Part shown: positions 17,522-25,873 of the stretch, in pieces | Layout of the letters: each line of letters opens with the position of its first letter | How positions within the stretch are numbered: position 1 is the first letter of the stretch | Assembly: GCA_965216025.1 (NCBI GenBank) | Contig: CBDCEX010000018.1 | Location: 930,001 to 994,000 of the forward strand | Origin: JADFQT01 sp965216025 | GTDB taxonomy: Bacteria; Chloroflexota; Dehalococcoidia; Lucifugimonadales; UBA3495 | Length of the DNA stretch: 64,000 nt | Direction: 5' to 3' | Position numbers and translations under genes: made by a program | Notes under the pieces: generated by a model | Told to the model about the DNA's origin: nothing | The model's database searches: none | Seen by the model: the letters and a program-made list of their open reading frames with translations, nothing else

Positions 17522-18120
17522 GTGAACTATACTGATTAGGTATGCCACAGAAAAAGTGGGATTGGGAAAAGACACTGAATGCGTATACTTTCGCGAATAC
17601 TTCTGTGTAGAGGCCAGAAAGACATGGGCTGGTTCGGTAGCCAGAGTGAGTAGGAAAATCGGCAGAACCAGCGCCTCCACCACCGAGGCCTGAGGAGGTC
17701 AGTGGTCTATTTGTCGCCTTAACTCAAGATAGGGCAAGTTGCTTCTCCCAGGCCAAATGGAAGCAGGGTTCGACTAGACCGGATCTATGTCCTTCCCCCT
17801 CTGGGTGTCTAGCCGATAGGGTGTAAAATCGAAGGTGTCAAAAGGACATGGTTTAAGCCGGGATTCCCCAGATCAAACCACCTTTCCTGGATATAGCTCC
17901 CGCCGGGATACCGCCAAATATAATCTCGCATTCCAAGGGCGTCAAATGCGGTCTGATGCGGCCTGATTCACTCAAAGTCCCCGCTTTCATAGGGCAACCA
18001 CTGTACTGCCAAGCGTAAAAGCCCCAAACCGCTTGTCTACGCCCAAGTCTCGCCCTTGGGAAGCTCTTTTGCCCTGTGCGACCCCGTAACCGTAAACAAT
18101 CCCGACGCTCCTAAAGTGGA
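17522..18120. other. Intergenic stretch, probable right end of the integrated element
   Basis: No gene is supported. A TATAGT box on the minus strand (about 17527-17532) could be part of a promoter for the ATPase gene. CGCCTCCACCACC at about 17671-17683 vaguely recalls the tmRNA 3' end but is too diverged to call an attachment site. The rest shows nothing recognisable. Confidence 0.4.
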
Positions 18121-18958
18121 CTAGCCAGGAGCCAGCCTAAGCCGACCAATTCGTTCCAGTATCCCGCCTAGCATTTCCCGGCTCACCAGCACCTCAGCAA
18201 GCTGAAACACCAGCCTTCCGGCATGGCGCACCAACCGTCCTCCAGTCTTGATCATCCTGGTCTGCAGACTGGTCAACGACCAGTGCTTCATTGCCTCCGG
18301 TAAGGCTAGCCTTCTCATGGAGTTGCCCAGGTTGTAAGCCAGTACGAACAACTCCAGCCTGACCTGATTGGCCACGAACTTGTGGCAGGACAACCTGGTC
18401 CAGTTCAGGGCGTACTTGCCTTCTTTTATCCATTGCTCCGCGGTGCCTCGGCCATTGTAAAAGCGGACTATCCCGATGTTTGGATAGCTCAGATTGGTGA
18501 CGATGAAGCCCACTCTGGGAAACAGTTCTCCCTGGTGCCACTCCACCTTAGAGACCGCTCTCCGAGCAACGTTCCAGCTCTGGGCCTGGTAGACGAAGTC
18601 ATGATAGGAGACGATGGGCTTCGGGGAAAGCCACTCCGTAGGCCGTATTAGCCGGGGCGCTATCTCCCGCTGCAGCACCTGGTTGGACCGCAGCCTGATG
18701 GCGTAGCCGATGTTTCTTGCTTCCAGATAATCGTATATCTCCGGCTTGGCGAAGGCGGCGTCAGCACGAAACAGCAGCCTGACCGCTGCTGTCAAATAAC
18801 GCTCCACCACCGGATCAAGGACTTCTTGCCAATCATCGGCACTGTGGACGTTGCCTGACCGTAGCTTAGCTGCTTCACAATCCCCGAACTGGTTGAACAG
18901 AAAGAGAGGGTGATAGCAGACGCATTCAAAGTGGCCGTTATAGGCTGCTCCTACCAGG

Positions 18959-20231
18959 CAGGGTCTTTTCATTCTCCTGCCTGGTAGGTAAAGCCCATCA
19001 TGTCGAAAGCTTCGCTGAGATGGGCATTGTGGCGGCGTAGGGCAGCGGCTACGTTGGAATGCCCAGCCCGACGTACCAAGCTGATGACCAGGTTCCGCAG
19101 GCCCGCCAGAACCTGTGGGGCGGCCCCAGTGCGCACCTGAGAGCGGTCCTCGTCGAAGGTCACATCCCGTACCCAGTGGAGGCGGTTCTCGATGCCCCAG
19201 TGCCCACGGGAAAGGCTCAACAATCGCCTCGCATCGGCATCAGTGGCTGGGAGACTGCTAATTGCATAGCTCACAGCCACCTGTTTCTTGCCCTTCACGA
19301 CCCGCTGGCGCTCTAGCCGACACACCTGTTGCAGATGCGGCCACGCTTCCCCGACCGTCCCAGCGCTGCCCACGTAGCCATTTAGCTCTGGGTCGGCCAA
19401 GGCCCACAACTCTCGCCGCTCCAGCCGCCCATGACGCCGCTTTACTGGAGTATCGGCCCAGACCGTCAGCTTGGCCCCGCGTGCTCGCCACTCCGCTGCT
19501 AGCCAGGGAGGTACGGTTGGCCCACCAGCCCTCTCAGTTCCTAGCAGGGGAAAAAGCCACCTCCAAGTCTCGGCGCAAGGTGGGCTGATTCTCTTTAACT
19601 GGCAGCAGATACTCTCCGCCGCCTGCCACAATCTGCTCACAGACTTTCCGTTGGGTCAGTAAGGCATCAGCTACTACTACCCGACCCTTCAGGGGTACCT
19701 GGCCCAATACTTCTTTGACCGCCGCCAATTCTTCCCCTTTGCCCGGCGCAGCTACCTGCGCCAGCACTGCCCCAGCGCGGCTAGCGTAGGCCGACACCAG
19801 ATGGACCCCGGGTATCTCTTGGCCGTGGACCCCTCGCAAGGTTTTCCCGTCCAGGGACAGGGGGTCATCCGCCTCTACCCCGCTATTTGCCAGCCAGTTG
19901 CCGACTTCTGCCTCAAAGGCCGCCACGTCCAGGCCCTTGAACACCCGGTGGAGGGTGGCCACGCAGGGTGTCTTCTCCTGGCTGAACCCCAAAAGCTGCG
20001 CCGTAGCACCCCCTTGGTCCCGCCCCCATTGAGCTATGGCGTATAAGCTGCGGGCGCCGCACAGCATGGCACAGGTGGCCAAGGCCAGGATCGCCCCCAA
20101 AGAGTGGCGTCGCCCTTGGCTACTCCGGAAGTCAGGCACCAAATCCAGCGTTTCTCTCAAAGTCATCATCCTTCCCTCCCGCTTAAACTGGTAATAACTT
20201 TATACTATTTTGAGAAAATGAAAAGGCCCTG
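18959..20231 (-). mobile_element. ISAs1-family element (type b), copy 1, nested in IS1380
   Basis: The element is 1273 bp with ends CAGGGTCTTTTCATT and AATGAAAAGGCCCTG. It is nearly identical to copies at 37739 and 42948. Unlike those, its flanks do not form a 10-bp target duplication. Instead the outer low-coordinate flank CCTACCAGGCAG is the complement of CTGCCTGGTAGG just inside the same end, giving a 12-13-bp hairpin across the boundary. Confidence 0.93.
18969..20169 (-). CDS. ISAs1-family transposase in two overlapping frames (copy 1)
   Basis: Frame one (19534-20169) encodes the N-terminal half: FRSSQGRRHSLGAILALA, SLDGKTLRGV and LLPVKENQ. Frame two (18969 to about 19553) encodes the C-terminal half with RGHWGIENRLHWVRDVTFDE. 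They meet at a T5C4 run (TTTTTCCCC, complement of 19547-19555), where a +1 shift or loss of one T would give a single protein ending MGFTYQAGE. The same frame break is in all three copies, so it is either programmed or inherited from a trans-mobilised ancestor. Other ISAs1 transposases are a single frame. Confidence 0.8.
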
Positions 20232-20884
20232 CCTCCTGCTGGCCGTGCACTGGACTCTCGGAACTGTCCATATCCAGGATTACTCGCCGGTGTAGGGTAT
20301 GGGCCATAGCTCGTTCCACCCACTGGGCATTTATTCGTGCCAGCCCCTTCAGGTTGTCCTCTTGGGTCAGGAACTCCGTCTCGAACCGGCCCATCTCACT
20401 GGTGCTGGCTCCTTTCCGCTCCGAGCCTTGCCATCCCACGATCACTCGCATGGCTGGGTCTTGGGAAAGGCGCACTGCGTCATTGGTGTCGTCGTAGCCG
20501 GCCAAGCGGCTGTAGATCGACTGTCTTAGCAGCGGAACCAGGTGGTGAAGGATATTGCGTCCGGTACGGCTTTCCTGGAGGTAGTCCTCAGCGATTTCGG
20601 TAAGGCCCAAGGCATCATCAAACTCTCGAAAGGCAAGAAGACCAGCGTCGGAGGTGATGGTTGAGCCGTGAAATTCCAGGCGGACTTTGGGGTTGAATTG
20701 GAGCCGGAGAGGGGCTTTTTCGCCGTCACCCATCAGGTGCCTCCATGATGCTTACGGCATCTTACTGCAAAGTGACATATCATGGAGTTATTATAGCTGG
20801 GAACACGCAAAAAGGGCCCATAATTAGATAATGGTTGAAAGACCATCGACGAATTACTGAGAAAGCTTTTTAGCCATATGGGAA

Positions 20885-21205
20885 ATGTGGGTTAAAGGGA
20901 TTCTGGTGCCCTTCTACCTCCCGGGTGACCGGATATTAGGCCTCCTCGCCCAGACCATTGGCAACCTGGATCAGGCTGCGACCCACTTCGAGGACTCCCT
21001 GGCCTTCTGCCGTAAAGCAGGCTACCGCCCCCAATTGGCCTGGAGCTGCTGCGATTACGCCGATGCCTTGCTCCAACGCAGCGAGCCCGGCGACCGAGAC
21101 CGGGCCATGTCCCTGCTGGACGAGTCCCTGGCCATCTCTAGCGAACTGAGCATGCGGCCCCTGATGGAGCGCGTGCTGTCCCGTCGGGATATTCTGAAGG
21201 CTTAA
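20885..21205 (+). pseudogene. C-terminal remnant of a TPR-type regulatory protein
   Basis: From about residue 20 the product reads like tetratricopeptide helices (GNLDQAATHFEDSLAFCRKAG, ELAWSCCDYADALLQR-like, DRAMSLLDESLAISSELSM). Such repeats form the end of large adenylate-cyclase/ATPase/TPR or LuxR-type regulators. The upstream part is missing and the sequence before residue 20 is unrelated, so it is a truncated relic, probably cut by the IS events at 18-20.7 kb. Confidence 0.65.
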
Positions 21206-21284
21206 CCAGCAAGAATCCAGGCCTTCAGGTTAGAAATACCCAACTGAACTTCGCCGGAACATCGCCGGAACTTCGGGGGAATAG

Positions 21285-22439
21285 ATGACAGAGCGAGGAG
21301 AATTACTGCAACGAGCCACCGAGTTGGTGCCGGTGCTTCGGCAGCGGGCCGCTCACACCGAGGAGTTGCGTCGCATTCCCCAGGAGACCATCGACGACCT
21401 GCGCTCTTCGGAGTTGCTGCGGGCCACTCAGCCGGTGCGCTTCGGTGGTTTGGGCCACGACGCCGACTTGGTCTTTAGCGTGGCCGTCGAACTAGGACGC
21501 GGCTGTGGCTCCACCTCGTGGTGTTATGCGGTCTGGGCCAATCACAACTGTATCATGGGGATGTTTCCTGAACCCGCCCAGGAGGAATACTGGGCGGAAT
21601 CCAAGGACGTTCTGATGTCCACCGGGTTCAACCCCGCTGGGGCGCAGCTAACTACCGTAGATGGCGGATACCAGCTCTCCGGCCGGTGGGACTTCTCCAG
21701 CGGTTGTGATGATGCCGGTTGGGTCGTAGTAGGCGCGACTGGCCCGGAAGGCCCTCTGCTGTTGCTGGTGCCCAAATCGGTCTACACCATTGAAGACACT
21801 TGGTTCGTTTCTGGATTACGTGGGACCGGCAGCAAAGATATCATCATCGATAGCGCCTTCGTACCAAAGCACCGCAGTCTGGCGATGCGAGACATGGGGT
21901 CGGCCCAAACACCAGGCCGCCAGATTCATGGAACCGTCAACTATCGTATCCCTTTCTGGAGCTTCTTTCCTTTCACTCTGGCGTCAACTACTTTGGGCAT
22001 GGCTCAAGGCGCGCTAGACGCCTTCGAAATGTCCATGGGAGATGGTGTTTCCCCGGCTGGAGGCGGAACGAAGGCCGAAGCTCCCTATATTCAGATGCAG
22101 TTAAGCGAAGCCGCCGCCGAAGTGTGGGCCGCCCGCCGGATCCTGCAGTACGACAGCCAGGAGATAATGGATAGGGCCAAGGAAGAAGGCATACCCTCTC
22201 TGGATGACCGGGTGCGATACCGGCGAGACCAGGCCTATGTTAGCCGGCTGTATGTCCGAGCGGTGGACCGGTTGTTCGAGGTCAGCGGAGGTCATGCTCT
22301 CTTCGACTCCAGCGCCCTCCAGCCGTACCATCGGGATATTCATGCTGCGTCACATCACGTGGCCCTGCATTGGGCGCCGATAGCGGAGCAATACGGTCGG
22401 GTAAGGTTGGGATTGGAGCCTACCTCACCCTGGGTGTAA
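21285..22439 (+). CDS. Acyl-CoA-dehydrogenase-fold flavin monooxygenase (HsaA-like)
   Basis: The product is 384 residues. Its fold pattern is that of acyl-CoA dehydrogenases, and it is closest in style to two-component flavin-dependent hydroxylases such as HsaA/HpaH-type oxygenases. Visible are QPVRFGGLGHDADLVFSVAVELGRGCGSTSW, GRWDFSSGCDDAGWVVVGA (beta domain), SGLRGTGSKDIIID and the C-terminal flavin-binding helix region LFEVSGGHALFDSSALQPYHRDIHAASHH. The catalytic Glu typical of dehydrogenases is not evident. It would use reduced flavin and oxygen on an aromatic or acyl substrate. No reductase partner is adjacent. Confidence 0.8.
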   Translation: MTERGELLQRATELVPVLRQRAAHTEELRRIPQETIDDLRSSELLRATQPVRFGGLGHDADLVFSVAVELGRGCGSTSWCYAVWANHNCIMGMFPEPAQEEYWAESKDVLMSTGFNPAGAQLTTVDGGYQLSGRWDFSSGCDDAGWVVVGATGPEGPLLLLVPKSVYTIEDTWFVSGLRGTGSKDIIIDSAFVPKHRSLAMRDMGSAQTPGRQIHGTVNYRIPFWSFFPFTLASTTLGMAQGALDAFEMSMGDGVSPAGGGTKAEAPYIQMQLSEAAAEVWAARRILQYDSQEIMDRAKEEGIPSLDDRVRYRRDQAYVSRLYVRAVDRLFEVSGGHALFDSSALQPYHRDIHAASHHVALHWAPIAEQYGRVRLGLEPTSPWV

Positions 22440-22899
22440 GGACATAACTTTCGCATTTTCTTAGCTGTAGATTACATGGGTTCTCCATCCCCAGCATTTC
22501 CCAAATCCGGGTACGGAACACGAGAGATTCACCTCATCACCTGGAAGAAGGTAGTATACCAACCTATTGCCCGAGGATTTGAATCAGCCCTGAATCCTTG
22601 GTGACTCCGCCGATTGTCTCCGCCAGGGGCTTACTCCCGCCACCCTCCAAAACAATACCATTTTCGCAGGAAGACAGGGCTGCTAACCCATAGCCAATAT
22701 CGCAAACCCGTTCCAACGGCTCCAGCGTAACCACTGTTCCGACTCCGTGACATCGGGCCAGTGGCGATGCCAGAAAAGACTGGATGGCCCCACACCATGA
22801 GCCGACGGTTGGAGACACGACAGAGATTTGGCCGACCGAAAAACTGGATCGCAAAACGCGGGAGGACATAAAGCGCCGCAGAGGGTATCATCTGTCCAT
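22440..22899. other. Intergenic region, possible minus-strand relic
   Basis: No gene is firmly supported. The minus strand at 22564-22760 translates to a stretch ending ETIGGVTKDSGLIQILGQ that looks protein-like and may be the 3' relic of a lost gene. It has no credible start and overlaps the upstream region of the next gene. Confidence 0.3.
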
Positions 22900-24315
22900 A
22901 TGGAAGCCGAAAAAACTGTAATCCTTCAGCTTCATGATTCCCTAACCGCTAGAGCAGCTGCCCTACGCATTGACCCACAAGACGCCCTTCTTCCCATGGG
23001 CTTGCTGTTAAACCGGTACCTCAAACACGCTCCGATCGACCGGCTGATCCAAGAAGGTAATATCACCAAGCGCTCGGCGGATGCTTTGTTCGCATTACAA
23101 GACCTGGTCTACGCCAGTTCCGATAACGGGCATCTGATGGGTATGTTTACTGGAATCAATTTCCAACAAATGGACCAGTCCATTGACCTTGGTGAGGTTC
23201 TCCAACTGGAGACTGCCCTCGCCGGTGAGACCGAAGTCCCGGTAATCGATTTAACTATCGAGCGTACTAACGTCGGGTACGACCGAAACTGGCGAGGGTT
23301 TCACAAGCGCAGATGGCGCCGGCACACCAATGCCTATTCGTCATTCGTGCAGACGACCCTGGAATCCGAATGCGGCCAGGCCGATGCGGCTGCCATTTTG
23401 CAACTGGATTCAAAGGAACAAAAGCTAAAATTTCTCAGGGTGCTAGCCCGCAGAATTTGGGAAAGCGATTTCGAGAGCTACTCGCGCTTTATCGGCAATA
23501 AGCTGATTTACAAGACCGGCGACGAAACTCTTAAGAATATAATAGACGGCGCTGGTGGCATCTGCTCCGAAAAGGTCCAGGCGCTCAAGTTCCTTACTGA
23601 CAATTTTGGGCTAGATTCTGAATACGTTTTGGCTGGGGACAACGCTCGGGCACCAGTACCGGTGACCAAGCTGCGAGAGCTACTCACTACCTTTGATTTC
23701 CGGTTTTCCAAGCGCTATATGCGTTACTGGCAACATCTGGCGCTGGTTTATGATTTAGATGGTACCCCGGTTCTGGTTGACGCCACCAACGGAAACATAC
23801 CTTTCCTCTTTCTCCAGGGTAACGCGGCCGAGAGACTCCTCAGCCACCAGCCCGAGATTTTCATAGAAGTGAGAATGGTGGAGTTTCCCGAGAAGTTCTA
23901 CTACCATCGCGTTCCCCAAGACGTGCCGGAGAACCTGTTGTTCGCCCTGGAGGGATGGATTCCAGACGCAGACATGGTGCAGATATTTGACAACGAGCTA
24001 GGGTTGTATGTGTCGAAGGATTTCTTTCTTACCCCAATTCCATTCAGAAACGAACGGGAATTCAGCAAGTTAAGCCAGGAGTACCACCAAGTATGCCGCC
24101 GGACCGATTTGGAATGCTCGGTAAGTAGGGATTGGAGTTTGGATTCGCCTTTAGGCCAGAGGTTCGCAGAGCAAGAACCCCAGGTCAGCGAAAAGATAAT
24201 GCGAGGCCATGAGCACTTGCTACAACGATACAACGAATGGGACGGCCCCGGCCACCAATCAGGCTTGGTAGTCATCAAGCTGCGGGACCACGGGGCCGTC
24301 GTTCGCCACGTTTGA
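22900..24315 (+). CDS. Transglutaminase-like (papain-fold) protein
   Basis: The product is 471 residues from ATG 22900 (a longer in-frame start at 22828 is less likely). A Cys-His-Asp triad in transglutaminase order is visible: GGICSEKVQALKFL (Cys, helix start), then WQHLALVYDLDG (His), then VLVDATNGNIP (Asp). The N-terminal 200 residues are a separate mainly helical domain with a basic stretch (FHKRRWRRHT). No signal peptide is seen, so it is cytoplasmic. It heads the locus with the channel, SecA-like and PspA genes. The reaction could be peptide cleavage or cross-linking; the substrate is unknown. Confidence 0.7.
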   Translation: MEAEKTVILQLHDSLTARAAALRIDPQDALLPMGLLLNRYLKHAPIDRLIQEGNITKRSADALFALQDLVYASSDNGHLMGMFTGINFQQMDQSIDLGEVLQLETALAGETEVPVIDLTIERTNVGYDRNWRGFHKRRWRRHTNAYSSFVQTTLESECGQADAAAILQLDSKEQKLKFLRVLARRIWESDFESYSRFIGNKLIYKTGDETLKNIIDGAGGICSEKVQALKFLTDNFGLDSEYVLAGDNARAPVPVTKLRELLTTFDFRFSKRYMRYWQHLALVYDLDGTPVLVDATNGNIPFLFLQGNAAERLLSHQPEIFIEVRMVEFPEKFYYHRVPQDVPENLLFALEGWIPDADMVQIFDNELGLYVSKDFFLTPIPFRNEREFSKLSQEYHQVCRRTDLECSVSRDWSLDSPLGQRFAEQEPQVSEKIMRGHEHLLQRYNEWDGPGHQSGLVVIKLRDHGAVVRHV

Positions 24316-24427
24316 ACCCTCCATAGGTGGGGCCGGCTTGGTCGAGAGCTGGCGACCCTGACTGTTTGTGCCTAACCCCTTGGGGCTGACCAACTGAATC
24401 GATGGCGTGACTGGGGCATTCAGAGCT

Positions 24428-25492
24428 ATGTACCTCTTCTTGAAAATACTGGTACAACGGGCGCAGCGGCGGAGAAACCTGGCCCTGGTCGTGGTGTTGA
24501 CAGCGCTGGGGGTCAGCATTCTGGGGAATGCCTTGACTTTCTTCTACTTTGAAGGCCCGGCGCGGCCCGATTTAACCCCCTGGGATAGCATCTGGTACAG
24601 CATTATTTCCATTACCACAATCGGATACGGTGATTTTTCCGCAACCACTCTTGGCGGGCGAATTGGCACCATCGCCTTTATCACTGTATTCGGACTTGTG
24701 TCCTTCACCAGTGCCCTTGGTCTGTTGGTCGACTGGATCGTTCAATTTCGGATTATGGAGCGGATCGGCATGTTAAAGTTGGAAGCGAAGAATCATCTGT
24801 TGATCATCCACTTCCCAAACTTAGACCGGGTTCGCCAGGTTGTGGAGGAGTTTGTCTCGGACCCTAATCATAAAAAGGACGACATTGTCATAGTCGCCGC
24901 CCATCCTGAAAGCCTTCCCTTCATCCATAAGAATGTCTCCTTCGTACGTGGCTCCCCATTAGAACCGGAGACTTACCATCGGGCGGCGGTGGGTACAGCC
25001 AACAAGGCCATTATCTTGGGCACCGGCTATGACGACCCTAACAGCGATAGCGCCGTCGCCTCTGTTGCCCACGTGATCCGGCACCTTAATCCGCAGTTAA
25101 GCATAGTCGCTGAGGTACTCAGCCCCAAGCATGAACTTCTTTTTGGAGATCTGAAGAATATTTCTCTGGTCTACACTATGCAGATGGCTATCAACCTTCT
25201 GATTCAGGAAACCCAGGACCCGGGCGTAAATTTGCTGACCCAAGTCATGACCAGCAACCGTCTGGATGGCACTTTGGCCAGCACCCGAGTGAACCTACCG
25301 CCAGACGTGCCATTGTCCTATGCCAGCGTCGCCAAGAGTTTACTGGACGACGACGTAAATCTGATTGGGGTGATCCGCGGTCAGGAGGTCCACCTGAAAT
25401 TCGGGGATTTATATCCGGCTGCCGACGACCTGCTGGTTTACATCAGCACCCGCCGCCTGGAGTGGTCAACTCTCAGGGAATCCTTAGTTTGA
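24428..25492 (+). CDS. TrkA-domain potassium channel
   Basis: The product is 354 residues from ATG 24428 (a GTG at 24407 is the alternative). Two membrane helices flank a pore loop with the selectivity filter TTIGYGD; helix one is ALVVVLTALGVSILGNALTFF and helix two begins IGTIAFITVFGLV. The cytoplasmic part is a TrkA-N/RCK-like domain (NHLLIIHFPNLDRVRQVVEEF) and probably a TrkA-C segment. RCK domains gate such channels by ligand binding, but the usual GxGxxG is altered to IIHFPNLD. Channels of this kind occur with PspA and DUF350 proteins in other bacteria. Confidence 0.9.
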   Translation: MYLFLKILVQRAQRRRNLALVVVLTALGVSILGNALTFFYFEGPARPDLTPWDSIWYSIISITTIGYGDFSATTLGGRIGTIAFITVFGLVSFTSALGLLVDWIVQFRIMERIGMLKLEAKNHLLIIHFPNLDRVRQVVEEFVSDPNHKKDDIVIVAAHPESLPFIHKNVSFVRGSPLEPETYHRAAVGTANKAIILGTGYDDPNSDSAVASVAHVIRHLNPQLSIVAEVLSPKHELLFGDLKNISLVYTMQMAINLLIQETQDPGVNLLTQVMTSNRLDGTLASTRVNLPPDVPLSYASVAKSLLDDDVNLIGVIRGQEVHLKFGDLYPAADDLLVYISTRRLEWSTLRESLV

Positions 25493-25873
25493 TGACACGA
25501 CAAGTAATCGCAGCCGTGACTCCGGGGGCCAGCTGACGTACAAGTATCCCCGGCGCACCAGGATCTAATGCGGCAGACGAAACAAGTCCAGGCCGAAACT
25601 GCTTGCCTACTCAAATGAGTCATCTTCTTCCCCTAGGTCATCTAGCCCGGCCGACGCCACATTCCAAAAGTCAGCAACGCCCGAAAGGCCCGGACAGGCA
25701 ATGATGTATAATCTGGTTTACAACTGCCGGAGGCCGGTTTCTGCCAGCCTCCGGCTTAGCGAAAAGGCAATTGCTAAACCTGATTCCCCGGAAAGAACCG
25801 TACCAGCAAACCTCTAACAGCAATTCTGACTCACGACGCCTGAGCCAACTCCGGTCTACATTAGGTGCTAACA
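25493..25873. promoter_or_regulatory. Intergenic region before the SecA-like gene, with -10 box and hairpin
   Basis: A TATAAT at 25707-25712 and a hairpin with arms GCCGGAGG / CCTCCGGC (about 25728-25757) lie 115-165 bases upstream of the SecA-like gene. No clear -35 was found 17 bases upstream. The hairpin could be a leader structure or attenuator. The remaining sequence shows no gene. Confidence 0.4.

Larger units (their letters stand above)
9535..17700. mobile_element. Integrative element inserted at the ssrA 3' end (right boundary uncertain)
   Basis: A serine recombinase gene starts inside and ends within the tmRNA 3' end, the usual layout for elements that use ssrA as attachment site. 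All genes from 9524 to 17377 lie on the minus strand, many overlap by 1-4 bases, and they are element-type: two serine recombinases, zinc peptide, ParB-like, Mom-like, tRNA, HTH and P-loop ATPase. The left boundary is inside the tmRNA T-arm or acceptor region. I could not find a second copy of the tmRNA 3' end, so the right boundary (placed near 17.7 kb, before the nested IS elements) is a guess. No capsid, portal or replication initiator gene was recognised. Confidence 0.65.
18121..20733 (-). pseudogene. IS1380-family transposase interrupted by an ISAs1 element
   Basis: The N-terminal part (20232-20733) begins MGDGEKAPLRLQFNPKVRLE and runs to VILDMDSSESPVHGQQE. The C-terminal part (18121-18958) resumes at GAAYNGHFECVCYHPLFLF. 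These join naturally as in IS1380 transposases, where DMDS-ESPVHG carries the first Asp. Later FRADAAFAK and GTAEQWIKEGKYAL supply the other catalytic residues. It is different from the IS1380 element at 7.5 kb. Outer inverted repeats were not found with certainty. Confidence 0.9.

Noticed and set aside
17489..17683. 64-codon minus-strand frame upstream of the ATPase gene
   Set aside because: It has low-complexity hydrophobic and polar composition, overlaps the heptamer array, and has no ribosome site.
17671..17686. CGCCTCCACCACC as attR of the ssrA element
   Set aside because: It matches the tmRNA 3' end (CGTCTCCACCAAC) over only about a dozen bases, and the T-arm sequence is not present beside it.
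22564..22869. 101-codon minus-strand gene
   Set aside because: The C-terminal stretch looks protein-like but there is no ribosome site and no recognised family, and it overlaps the region upstream of the transglutaminase-like gene. It is kept only as a possible relic.
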